From: Chrysochromulina tobinii
Taxonomy: Eukaryota; Haptophyta; Prymnesiales; Chrysochromulinaceae
Direction of reading: 5' to 3'
Assembly (NCBI GenBank): GCA_001275005.1
Contig: JWZX01002530.1
Coordinates: forward strand, 1-33,221
Length of the DNA: 33,221 bases
Shown: piece by piece, positions 10,143-18,697 of the stretch
Numbering within the stretch: the stretch's first letter is position 1
Layout of the letters: each line of letters starts with the position of its first letter
Notes under the pieces: generated by a model
What the model saw: the letters and a program-made list of their open reading frames with translations, nothing else
Told to the model about the DNA's origin: nothing
Database searches by the model: none
Translations under genes and position numbers: made by a program

Positions 10143-11963
10143 ATGCCAAAGGCTGCCGCCCCGACCATCTTCTTCGCGAATCGAGTGCACCACCGTAATG
10201 AGGTGGAAGGGCTGGAAAAGGCGGCGGCCATGGCCGGCTGGCGCGTGACCAACAAGGCGGAAGCGGCCACTGCCATCTGGGACGTGCGAACATTGGCCGA
10301 CGTTACCACCACGGAGCCACTGCCGGGGCAGCTGATCAATTGGTGGCCGGGGATGTTGCACTGCTGCCGTAAGGGCCTGTTCGCCCACCTCATCTCTCGC
10401 CTCCGTGCTCTTCTCCCGCCCGGCTCGCTGCTCGATGACGGCAAGTTCATCCCACCCCAATGGGCGCTGCCTCGGCAAGTGAGCGAGCTGGCAGCGGCGG
10501 TCGAGATGCGCGCGGCCGAGGCAAAGAAGCGCGGCAAGCCGGCCCCCGTCTACATCGTCAAGCCCGATGCGGGCTCGCAGGGCGACGGCATCGTGCTCAC
10601 GTCCGACCCATGCAAGACGAGCTGGGACGCTTCCAAGGAGCGAGTCGTACAGCAGTACCTGGGCGCACCCTTGCTGCTCGACGGCCTCAAGTTTGACCTG
10701 CGCCTGTACGTGCTCGTGACGTCGACGTGCCCGCTGCGCGTCTTCTTGTTCCGCGAGGGCCTGGCAAGGTTTGCGGTCGACGCCTACGTCGAGCCCACCA
10801 GGGAGAACATGCGTAACGCCCATATGCATCTCACTAACTATTCGCTCAACAAAAAGTGCGAGAACTTCAAGCACTCCGACGCGGCCGATGGCGGCGACGA
10901 CGGCTCGAAGCGGACGGCGTCGTCGGTCTTTGCAGCGCTCAAGGCTTTGGGTCAGGTGGCGGACGTGGAGGCACTGTGGGAGAAGATTGGGGCGCTCGTG
11001 CGACGCTCGCTCACCGTGCTGCAGCCGGTCTTCACAACCAGCGCCACGCCACAGCCGTGCTTCCAGATCCTCGGGTTCGACGTGCTGCTCGACAGCAAGG
11101 TGCAGCCTTGGCTCCTCGAGATGAACGACCATCCGAGCATCCGGATCGATTTGAGCTTCGACGAGCCGGGGCAGTACTCGATGAATGGGCTCAATTCGAT
11201 CCCATCGCCCGTTGATGAGGCCATCAAGGTGCCCATGCTGGCGGCCGCGCTGCGCGTCGTAGCTCACGAGCGGGGTTTGCGTGCGCGGCGACGGCGCAAG
11301 AGGCAGGCTGCGGAGCCCCATTCCGAGGTTGACGACGCTCCGGATGAGCCGCCAGCTGCGGGCAAGCCCTCGCCGGGGCGCATTGCGGACGACGACACGG
11401 ACGACGCCATGGACGACGGCGCAGACGACGGCGCAGACGACGGTGCGGACGCCGGCGCAGACGCCGCCATGGACGACGTCGCGCGCTTCGCGTCGGGTGG
11501 CGCACAAGGAACAGGTTTCTATGAGCTTCCCATCGACGCGGAGGATGAGGAGGGCTTCGCCTTGATCTCGCGGCTGACCGCGCTCTTCGTCAGACACACC
11601 CCACCATCCGTGCGGCGGGAGGAGAGCGATCCGCGGGTCAGGTCGATGGCCTCGTCCGACCCGCTTGCCGTGCCAGGCCCGCGCTGGAAGGGCACCGCCC
11701 CGTTCGTCAGCTTTCTGCAGGCCGGCGGGCTCCTCCCCAAGGGATTTGGCGGCGGGCTCCTTCCGAAGGCTTCACTCTCCAGGCCGGATGTAGATATCAT
11801 TGTGCTCTCCGTCTGCGGCAAGGGCGGATCGATGGACGTCGTCGACTTTTCCGAAGCGTGCGCGAAGGTCGCGCGGCGCGTGTGGCCGGATCGCGCCGAC
11901 GCGCACCCGTCTGAGCTTCTGATCGCCTTCCTCGACACCTTCTTTCCGAGCGAGTGTGTATGA
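10143..11963 (+). CDS. Tubulin polyglutamylase-like TTLL protein
   Basis: TTL-family ATP-grasp enzyme that adds glutamate side chains to tubulin in cilia or the cytoskeleton. Family hallmarks in order: TIFFANRVHHRNEVEGLE near the N-terminus, YIVKPDAGSQGDGI (ATP lysine, about residue 134), DLRLYVLVTSTCPLRVFLF then REGLARF, HLTNYSLNKK (about 229) followed by DGSKR, and FQILGFDVLLD then PWLLEMNDHPS (about 326), which holds the metal-binding Glu and Asn. The long-initiation and glycylase signatures are absent, so glutamylase is the better reading (TTLL6/11-like). A C-terminal extension holds an Asp/Ala-rich repeat (DDGADDGADDGAD, about 413-450) and an unrecognised domain of about 140 residues. 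The frame is open from 10017, but the Met at 10143 (MPKAAAPTIFF) begins just before the conserved block and is preferred. Confidence 0.87.
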   Translation: MPKAAAPTIFFANRVHHRNEVEGLEKAAAMAGWRVTNKAEAATAIWDVRTLADVTTTEPLPGQLINWWPGMLHCCRKGLFAHLISRLRALLPPGSLLDDGKFIPPQWALPRQVSELAAAVEMRAAEAKKRGKPAPVYIVKPDAGSQGDGIVLTSDPCKTSWDASKERVVQQYLGAPLLLDGLKFDLRLYVLVTSTCPLRVFLFREGLARFAVDAYVEPTRENMRNAHMHLTNYSLNKKCENFKHSDAADGGDDGSKRTASSVFAALKALGQVADVEALWEKIGALVRRSLTVLQPVFTTSATPQPCFQILGFDVLLDSKVQPWLLEMNDHPSIRIDLSFDEPGQYSMNGLNSIPSPVDEAIKVPMLAAALRVVAHERGLRARRRRKRQAAEPHSEVDDAPDEPPAAGKPSPGRIADDDTDDAMDDGADDGADDGADAGADAAMDDVARFASGGAQGTGFYELPIDAEDEEGFALISRLTALFVRHTPPSVRREESDPRVRSMASSDPLAVPGPRWKGTAPFVSFLQAGGLLPKGFGGGLLPKASLSRPDVDIIVLSVCGKGGSMDVVDFSEACAKVARRVWPDRADAHPSELLIAFLDTFFPSECV

Positions 11964-12566
11964 TACGGTACGGCTCGCGTCAGAGCCGCTGACTAAAGCC
12001 TCAGGGTATCTGAAATAGATCCGGGCTTGAAGCATAACGCTGATTGTGATTCGAGATTGAATTTGAAACCACGAAGCCGCTTAAGCCCATAACCACACGA
12101 CAGGACATACGCAGTTGGAGTCGTGCGGGTCGCTTACGCCCGCGCCGTATCAAAAATAGCGGATGGTGTGTAGGAGAGCCAGACATGATGGAGCCAGAGC
12201 GTCCGACCGGACCCCGATCGTCGGACGGCTCGGACGCGCGCACGCCCGGCGCATGGCCCGGCGTGACCGCACGGGCACGGTGTAACTTAGACTTCAATTT
12301 TCTGTACTCGACTCTACATGATTGTACGTCTCCGCGAGCGGAGAGGCTTCCGCTAGTCACGCGCCAACTCTGCCAACTGCAACTCTCACGCAGACGAGCC
12401 CGCGTCTGCGTCTCATGCCCCTCGCTCTCCACGCAACACGGCTCCACGCCTCTCTGCGTCGCTCACTGGTCACCGCCCTCTGCGACGCTGCCAAACTCTC
12501 AAGGCGGAGCAGGTGTCTCTTCCAGCAAGTGCCGCCCTCTCGGCTTGTGCTGTGGCGCTAATACGC
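11964..12566. other. Convergent 3' intergenic region, no gene seen
   Basis: This lies between the TTLL stop and the stop of the minus-strand U-box gene. Open frames on both strands (for example 12185-12664 plus) have compositions typical of GC-rich non-coding DNA and no recognisable domain. Two AT-richer patches (12001-12070 and 12285-12320) may be 3' ends. No RNA gene was seen. Confidence 0.45.
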
Positions 12567-14174
12567 CTACGGGCGGGCTGCTGGACCAGCTGGGCGGCAC
12601 CGCTGCGCCTCCTGCCACGTGCGGATCTGCCTACGCACAGTGTGATTGGGGAAGAGCATCTTGACCTCGAGCTCGGCGCCCGTCATCGGGCTGGTCGAGT
12701 GGCCGACGAGCCAGTCCTCGATCGCACGCCGCTCGTACATGTGGCCGTCCGCAGCCGAGACCGGGTCGATCATGAGGTTGTGCGTGATGGGGCAGATGAA
12801 GTCGTCGGGCGGCTCCTCCGCCGCTGCGGCCTCCGTTGCAGCGTGCGCCTTTGCTGCTGACGCATTAGCCTCTTGCTCCGCCTGATTGCGAGCGTGCTCT
12901 TCTGCCTCCGCCTGGGCGGCCTTGGCCTCCGCCTCCGCTCGTGCCGCGGCCCTCGCCTTTGCCTCAGCCTCAGCGGCGGTCATTGCCGTTGCCTCGGCCT
13001 GTACCTGCGCCTTCGTCTTGGCCCCCGCTACTGCCGCAGCTTTCACCACAGCGCTGGCGTGCTCCACGCTGGCGTTGGCTGACGCCTCTGTAGGAGCGCC
13101 AGCCTTCTTCTTGGCCTTGATCTTGCCCTTCTTGCTCCGCGCTTTCTCAGCCTCGCTCTCTTCTTCAGCCAGCAGCGCTGCCATTGCCGCATCCGCGCGC
13201 GCTGCCGCGGCCGCCAGCGCAGCAGCGTCCTCGACCTGAGCCGAAGCGTTCTCGGATGCACCTTTGCGCGCTTTGGTCACACGCGGCCGCTGCGCCTCGG
13301 CCTCGAGCTTTGGTCTGCCTTGCGTGACGTTGTGCATTCGAGCGAGGTAGCTCTGTGCGTCAGCATCTCCTTGCGCGGCCGCGAGGCCAAGCAGCCGCCG
13401 CGCCTCAACCGCATCCTTGGGTCCGCCACGCCCTTCGTAGAGCATGCGAGCGAGACCGCACTGCGCGTCAGCAACCCCCTGCGCGGCCGCGAGGCCATAC
13501 AGCCGCCGCGCCTCCACCTCATCCTTGGGTCCGCCACGCCCTTCGTAGAGCCCGTGAGCGAGGCAGCTCTGCGCACCAGCGTGCCCCTGCGCGGCCGCGA
13601 GGCCATACAGCCGCCGCGCCTCCACCTTGTCCTTAGGTCCGCCGAGTCCTAAGACGAGCATGCTAGCGAGGCGGCACTGCGCGTCAGCGAGCCCCTGCGC
13701 GGTTGCGAGGCCATACAGCCGCCGCGCCTCCGCATCATCCTTGGGTCCGCCACGCCCTTTGTAGAACATGTTAGCGAGGCGGCACTGCGCATCAGCGTGC
13801 CCCTGCGCGGCCGCGAGGCCAAGCAGCCGCCGCGCCTCCACTTCGTCCTTGGGTCCACCGAGCCCAGAGCCGAGCATGTCAGCGAGGCGGTACTGCGCAT
13901 CAGCGTGCCCCTGAGCGGCTGCGAGGCAAAACAGCCGCCGCGCCTCCACCTCGTCGTTGGGTCCGCCGTATCCTTTGTTGATTTGTTTGTAGAGCATGAA
14001 CGCGAGGGAGAACTGCGCATCAGCATGCCCTTGCGCGTCCGCGAGGCCAAACAGCCGCCTCGCCTCTGCCTCGTCCATCGGTCCGTCGTGCCTAGACACG
14101 AACAATCGCACTTTTTGAGATACAGAGATTGCATGCATTCTCGTCGCAAACTTGTAAAGGCGCGACCATGACAC
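12567..14174 (-). CDS. Sel1-repeat / coiled-coil / U-box protein (probable E3 ubiquitin ligase)
   Basis: 535 residues in three parts. The N-terminal half has seven Sel1-like repeats of 36 residues, each of the form GGPKDEVEARRLYGLAAAQG then HADAQCRLA. They form a TPR-like solenoid that binds partner proteins. The middle (about 290-450) is an Ala/Glu/Lys-rich helical or coiled-coil stretch with a basic patch (SKKGKIKAKKK). The C-terminus (about 455-525) is a U-box: PPDDFICPITHNLMIDPV, ADGHMYERRAIEDW, SPMTGAEL and LFPNHTVRRQI, which would recruit an E2 enzyme. The first Met at 14174 is 1 bp from the start of the opposite gene, so the Met at residue 13 or 33 may be the real start. The solenoid probably selects the substrate (inference). 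Confidence 0.85.
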   Translation of the reverse strand: MSWSRLYKFATRMHAISVSQKVRLFVSRHDGPMDEAEARRLFGLADAQGHADAQFSLAFMLYKQINKGYGGPNDEVEARRLFCLAAAQGHADAQYRLADMLGSGLGGPKDEVEARRLLGLAAAQGHADAQCRLANMFYKGRGGPKDDAEARRLYGLATAQGLADAQCRLASMLVLGLGGPKDKVEARRLYGLAAAQGHAGAQSCLAHGLYEGRGGPKDEVEARRLYGLAAAQGVADAQCGLARMLYEGRGGPKDAVEARRLLGLAAAQGDADAQSYLARMHNVTQGRPKLEAEAQRPRVTKARKGASENASAQVEDAAALAAAAARADAAMAALLAEEESEAEKARSKKGKIKAKKKAGAPTEASANASVEHASAVVKAAAVAGAKTKAQVQAEATAMTAAEAEAKARAAARAEAEAKAAQAEAEEHARNQAEQEANASAAKAHAATEAAAAEEPPDDFICPITHNLMIDPVSAADGHMYERRAIEDWLVGHSTSPMTGAELEVKMLFPNHTVRRQIRTWQEAQRCRPAGPAARP

Positions 14175-14175
14175 A

Positions 14176-16701
14176 TTGTATCTTCATATTCGGATTCCGA
14201 ATCGGTTCCCGAAAAAAGAAGGAACCCGAGTCCCGAACCAGCGTAACAGCCTGTTCACACGATTCATGCGCGACGACCCTCGCGGCGCTCGCTTCGTCGG
14301 CCTGGGCCTGACCGAGCTTCCGCGATCTACCTTCGAGGCACCGATCACATCTCTACAATTGGCTGGCAATGCGTTTCAGGTCCTGCCGCCGCAGCTTGCG
14401 GCGTGTCCAAGCCTTACCGATCTCGGCTTGGACTCCAACGAGCTGCGTGGTCTGCACCCGGAGACGCTGTCTTGCCTGTCTTCGCTGCGAGCGCTGTCGC
14501 TCACCGGCAATCAGCTCACCGAGGTGCCTCCGGAGATTGGCAAGCTCGGGGCACTCGCGCTCGGCGGAAACGAGATTTCCGAGCTGCCACGTGAAATAGG
14601 CAACTGCTCCTCGCTGCGCACGCTGACGTTGTCGGAGAACGCGCTCACGGCGCTGCCTAGTGAGCTGGGCCGGCTCCAGATGTTGCGCACGCTGCGCCTG
14701 GACGGCAACCCGTCGCTCACGTGCCTGCCCGACTCGCTCTGTGACCTTCGAGCCCTCGAGGCCCTCTCCGTATGTGCATGTGGGCTGCGCGATCTGCCGG
14801 GCAGATTGGGAGAGATGAGCGCGCTCTCGACGCTCTTGGCGAATGATGACCGCCTCGAGGGCCTGCCGACCAGCATAGGTGGTCTGCAGCGCCTCCGCAC
14901 TCTCGGCCTCTCTGGCAACCGGCTCCGCACGCTGCCAACCGCTCTCGGCGCGTGCGCCGCGCTACGCACGCTCTCCCTCAGTGCGAATCGTTTGAAGGAG
15001 CTGCCGGCGGAACTGCGCGGGCTCTACAGGCTTGAAGAGCTGCTTCTTGACGACAACCCTTTGGACGCCTTGCCAGCCGAGCTGCCGCCGGCGCTGCGCG
15101 TGCTAGGCGTGAGCGTGTGCACGGGCGTCCGTGTGCTGCCAGTGTCTCTCGGAAGCCTTTCGCAGCTGACCCAACTGGCGATAGGAGCGGCTCGGTTGGA
15201 GGCTCTGCCTGCGTCCACGACCCTGCTCGTTCGTCTCCAGACCCTCATCCTGAGCGGCAACCTCCTCCGTACGCTCCCGCCGAACCTCGGCGCCCTCGCG
15301 TCCCTCGCGACCCTCGATGTGTCCGATAACCGGCTCGAGAAGCTGCCAGAGTCGATTTGTTCCTTGGGCGTGCTCACGACGCTTCGGGCGGCGGAGAATG
15401 GCCTCGAGGCACTCCCGGAGCTCGTGGGCGATCTCAGGTCACTGCAGGTGCTCAGCATCGCCGCCAACCGACTCCGACGCCTCCCCGACTCGATCGGCAA
15501 CCTCACGTCGCTGCAGTTCCTCGATGTGTCTTCGAACCGGCTCGAGGAGCTGCCGGCGACGATGGGGAGCCGTTGGAGCGAGCTTCGTCAACTCTTCCTC
15601 GATGACAATGAGCTCTCTTCGCTCCCTGCCTCGCTCGGCGAGCTGCGTGCGTGTGAGGAGCTCGGCCTCGCCGTCAATTCCCTAACGGAACTGCCAACGT
15701 GGCTGCTCGAGGGCTCGCTGACGAAACTCCGAACGCTGCGGCTGCACTCCAACCTGCTGCCGCATCCGCCAGCGCCACAGGATTGGAGTGCGCTGTCCAT
15801 CGCCGCCAATCGCCTCACGCTCTTTGACAACCCGCGGTGTGCGACACTTCCGAGACACTTCCGAGACACTTCCGAGACACTTCCGTGCGGCCATCAGGCC
15901 GTGGGAGGAATTGGCATGCCGCTGCCACCTCGTGCGGAGAAGAGCAGCCACTTCCGAGACACTTCCGAGACACTTCCGAGACACTTCCGTGCGGAGAAGA
16001 GCAGCCCACGGGTATGCCCAACGCAACGCCCAAGTATCGCCCTTCTCCTGCCCGGCCTTCTACGCAACTATGCTCACGGCGCGCACTGGAGACGCTTCGT
16101 CAGCGCGCTCTCCGCCGCGTACGAGGTGCAGGTCTACATGTGCCTCTGGGCCATCCGAGGCTCGCCAGCCAACCACTTTGCCCAGAGCGCCGACAAGGAG
16201 CACGCGGCGAGGGTGGACCTTGCGGCTCTCGCGGCGGCCTACCCGTCCGCAGCCGCCGTGGAGCTCGTGGAGCTCGAGCATTGGATCGACCGGGACCGCG
16301 AGGGCCACGACGGGCGGTTCGCCAACCAATGGGCGATGGTCGCGCGCTGCTGGGCGCTGATGGAGCGCTCGGTACAGCGCTCGATCGAGCCCGCTGCGTG
16401 CCCAACGTATGTCATCCGAGCTCGGCCAGATTTGCGAGTGGCATGCCTACCGCTGCCACTCGAGCAGCCGTCACCGTACCTCGCCATCCAGGAGCGCCTG
16501 TGGGGCAGCGACTGCTTCTTCTACGGCGACTACGAGAGCATGCGCACCATCTGCACGGAGCTTGCCCCGCACTACGACGAGTACACCCACGCGCTCGGCC
16601 ATGCGTCGAGCGAACCGATGCTCCAACACCACATCGACCGACACGGTCTCGCGGAGCGCATGCTACGGTTCGCCAGGTGCGTCAGCATCGACCGGACGTA
16701 A
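14176..16701 (+). CDS. Leucine-rich repeat protein with C-terminal glycosyltransferase-like domain
   Basis: 841 residues. About 40-555 are roughly 20 leucine-rich repeats of the 23-residue Ras-group/PIRL type (LxxLxLxxNxLxxLPxxLGxL, for example RLRTLGLSGNRLRTLPTALG), a protein-binding solenoid. About 555-615 is an odd linker built from an 11-bp tandem repeat. From 616 on is a separate domain: SIALLLPGLLRNY, VQVYMCLWAIRG, ELEHWIDRD, YVIRARPDLRV, then RLWGSDCFFYGDYES and EPMLQHHID. A start of the type LxGxxRN, an RxRPDL block and an acidic-aromatic block occur in glycosyltransferase-like proteins of algae and giant viruses. That assignment is by resemblance only. The linker keeps the frame, but a hidden intron there is possible. 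The Met at residue 31 (14266) is an alternative start that would clear the overlap with the opposite promoter. Confidence 0.8.
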   Translation: MYLHIRIPNRFPKKEGTRVPNQRNSLFTRFMRDDPRGARFVGLGLTELPRSTFEAPITSLQLAGNAFQVLPPQLAACPSLTDLGLDSNELRGLHPETLSCLSSLRALSLTGNQLTEVPPEIGKLGALALGGNEISELPREIGNCSSLRTLTLSENALTALPSELGRLQMLRTLRLDGNPSLTCLPDSLCDLRALEALSVCACGLRDLPGRLGEMSALSTLLANDDRLEGLPTSIGGLQRLRTLGLSGNRLRTLPTALGACAALRTLSLSANRLKELPAELRGLYRLEELLLDDNPLDALPAELPPALRVLGVSVCTGVRVLPVSLGSLSQLTQLAIGAARLEALPASTTLLVRLQTLILSGNLLRTLPPNLGALASLATLDVSDNRLEKLPESICSLGVLTTLRAAENGLEALPELVGDLRSLQVLSIAANRLRRLPDSIGNLTSLQFLDVSSNRLEELPATMGSRWSELRQLFLDDNELSSLPASLGELRACEELGLAVNSLTELPTWLLEGSLTKLRTLRLHSNLLPHPPAPQDWSALSIAANRLTLFDNPRCATLPRHFRDTSETLPCGHQAVGGIGMPLPPRAEKSSHFRDTSETLPRHFRAEKSSPRVCPTQRPSIALLLPGLLRNYAHGAHWRRFVSALSAAYEVQVYMCLWAIRGSPANHFAQSADKEHAARVDLAALAAAYPSAAAVELVELEHWIDRDREGHDGRFANQWAMVARCWALMERSVQRSIEPAACPTYVIRARPDLRVACLPLPLEQPSPYLAIQERLWGSDCFFYGDYESMRTICTELAPHYDEYTHALGHASSEPMLQHHIDRHGLAERMLRFARCVSIDRT
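15845..15995 (+). repeat. 11-bp tandem repeat, duplicated 105 bp apart
   Basis: The unit ACTTCCGAGAC is repeated in two blocks (about 15846-15890 and 15951-15995), each ending CACTTCCGTGCGG. The second block is offset by 105 bp (35 codons). An 11-bp unit cycles through all three frames every 33 bp, giving RHFRDTSETLP. A GAGAAGAGCAGCC word also occurs twice. It sits exactly between the LRR and glycosyltransferase-like parts of the gene. Confidence 0.85.
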
Positions 16702-16961
16702 ACACGTAATGCGCGACCTTCCAGATGTGAATTTAGGATGGCTGTGATAAGCATAAGAGGGTCCAGGGGTCCCCGAGCTAGTGGTAACCGCATCCGTATG
16801 TACGCCGGTCCGGTGACCTGGGCAATTATAACCATTGGCTGTGAATTCAGGTTCGTCAATACTAACAACTTGCTCGTTTCCGCAAACCGCGGAATCCCGA
16901 AAACTATCCCGAAGAATAAAATTCGCGTGAAGAGTGTGGTGACCTCCTCGCGGGCTTCTTC

Positions 16962-18122
16962 ATGCTAGGCTGCGGCGCTACAAGAGCGCCGAGCAGCAAG
17001 GTGCATATCGGCTCCGAGGACGACGACGCCACCGACGGGTGCGGCAGCGCCATCGGCTGCGGCAAACATCATGGCACGAGTGCTGCCAGCGCCGACGAGC
17101 GGCTCTTCAGCGTGGGTGCTCTGGAGGCTAGAAGCGAGAGCATGTGCGCTCAAATCGCCGCGTCGAACGGCATAATGTTGGAGTGCCGGCCGATGCTGTG
17201 GCCGGCACTCGTGGGCCTCGAGCCTTGGGCCGACGACAACCTCATCATCTCTGACGACGACGACGCATGTGAGGCAGAGTACGCCTTGCTGGCCTCCCAG
17301 GTGGACACTGTTGATCCCTCGCTGGTCCGAACGATTGACGCCGATATCCCGCGGACGGACATGAGCGGCGAGCGGCGGGTCTCCCTGCGTGCGCTGCTGC
17401 TCGCCCATTGCGTGCTCGAGCCGGCCTGGGGCTACTTCCAAGGTATGAATGAGGTGGGGTGCGTTCTACTTGAGGCGTGCGAGGGCGGCGGTGGCACGGG
17501 CGGCCTTGGCCGTAAGTTTTGGCTGTTCCGTGGCGTGCTGGCGCACTCGTCCGATAACTGGGCTCGCTCTGACCTGGGCGGCGTGTGGCGTCAGGCGCGC
17601 GCCGTGCAGCACATCCTCGATCTCGTCGACAAGCCCCTGGCTGCCAAGCTGCGCGCGGTCGAGGGCGCGAGTGGGGGCCCCGTCCACGAGCAGCCGCTCA
17701 CCTTCCTCTTTGGGCCGATCTTTCTGCGGCTCAAGCGCGAGATGGCTGACCTTGAGCAGTGCATGCGCCTGTGGGAGGTGTGCTGGGCGTCTGGTCGTTA
17801 CTTCCACGTCCTCGTGATCGCTGCGTTCGTGTGCATGCAACGCAAGGCCATCCTGCGCCTACTCTCGCACCGAGGGATCGCCGAGCTGCACCGCCTCTTT
17901 GGGTTACTGCACGGCTCGCAGCGTGCCGCACCACTGCTCGAGGCGGCGCGCAAGCTGCAGCAGCGCTTGGGCGTGACGCAGGCGCTCGAGCAGATCATGA
18001 CGGCAGAGATTGTGTCAAGGCCCGATCATCGGCATGCGGAGCCTCGCGGCAGCGGCGACATAATCCCGACCCCCTCAGCCACCAGCAGTAAATTCTCTGG
18101 CCGTGGACCACTTTCCGCGTGA
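16962..18122 (+). CDS. TBC-domain Rab GTPase-activating protein
   Basis: 386 residues with the TBC (Tre2/Bub2/Cdc16) fold of the TBC1D15/Gyp7 kind. Both catalytic fingers are visible: the arginine in TIDADIPRTD and the glutamine in WGYFQGMNEV. Further family blocks are KFWLFRGVL, AVQHILDLVDKPLAAKL, FLFGPIFLRLKREM, and MRLWEVCW then YFHVLVIAAFVCMQR. The protein would speed GTP hydrolysis by a Rab on a membrane and so end a trafficking step. The N-terminal 100 residues show no PH or DUF3548 region, and the protein is shorter than animal TBC1D15. Intronless, with a stop at 18120-18122. It is convergent with the TPR/EF-hand gene. Confidence 0.85.
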   Translation: MLGCGATRAPSSKVHIGSEDDDATDGCGSAIGCGKHHGTSAASADERLFSVGALEARSESMCAQIAASNGIMLECRPMLWPALVGLEPWADDNLIISDDDDACEAEYALLASQVDTVDPSLVRTIDADIPRTDMSGERRVSLRALLLAHCVLEPAWGYFQGMNEVGCVLLEACEGGGGTGGLGRKFWLFRGVLAHSSDNWARSDLGGVWRQARAVQHILDLVDKPLAAKLRAVEGASGGPVHEQPLTFLFGPIFLRLKREMADLEQCMRLWEVCWASGRYFHVLVIAAFVCMQRKAILRLLSHRGIAELHRLFGLLHGSQRAAPLLEAARKLQQRLGVTQALEQIMTAEIVSRPDHRHAEPRGSGDIIPTPSATSSKFSGRGPLSA

Positions 18123-18697
18123 CAGGGAGCTATGTGATGCGTCAGGCATCATTTCCGAGACGGCACCGCGGGATCAAATCTCAATGCAAATCTCGAGTCT
18201 CGTTTGTTTCCCCCTTCGCCTATTCGAGGCGCTCGCTAGCGCCTAGCCCGGCCTCAGCTGTAGGAAAACGCATATGGCATAACCGAATCCCAGTGGCAAT
18301 GCGCAACGGCAACCTTGGTGAACATGGATAGAACATGGAAGAAAGCCCCCGCGAAGGAAGCCCTGTGCGCTGCGTGGCGTGGGCCCGGACGGCCGCCCGC
18401 GGCCGCCCCCCCCCCGGCCTGGACGTGGATCACGCCAGAATTCAATCGATTAGACACTCAAAAAAATTTTCCATCGTCGGTCCAAAGTCAACCCTTTCTA
18501 CTATACGTACCGAACACTCTACTGTAATGTACCTGCAGCGACCGAGCGATCCGCCCCGGGGCCGCGCCGCTCGCGCACCTTTTTGTGCTGTGAGCCTGTG
18601 ACCTTTTCGCTAACTGATCTCTCTCTACTCTCATCGTCCGCATCTCCGCCTGCTCGGTCAGCCGAAGCCCGCGGGCGTCGCCCTTACCCTGGCTCGA
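18123..18697. other. Convergent 3' intergenic region, no gene seen
   Basis: 575 bp between two stop codons. Small open frames (for example 18335-18601 plus) have no recognisable product. A run of C and an AT-rich patch (about 18458-18475) stand out, but nothing can be named. Confidence 0.4.
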
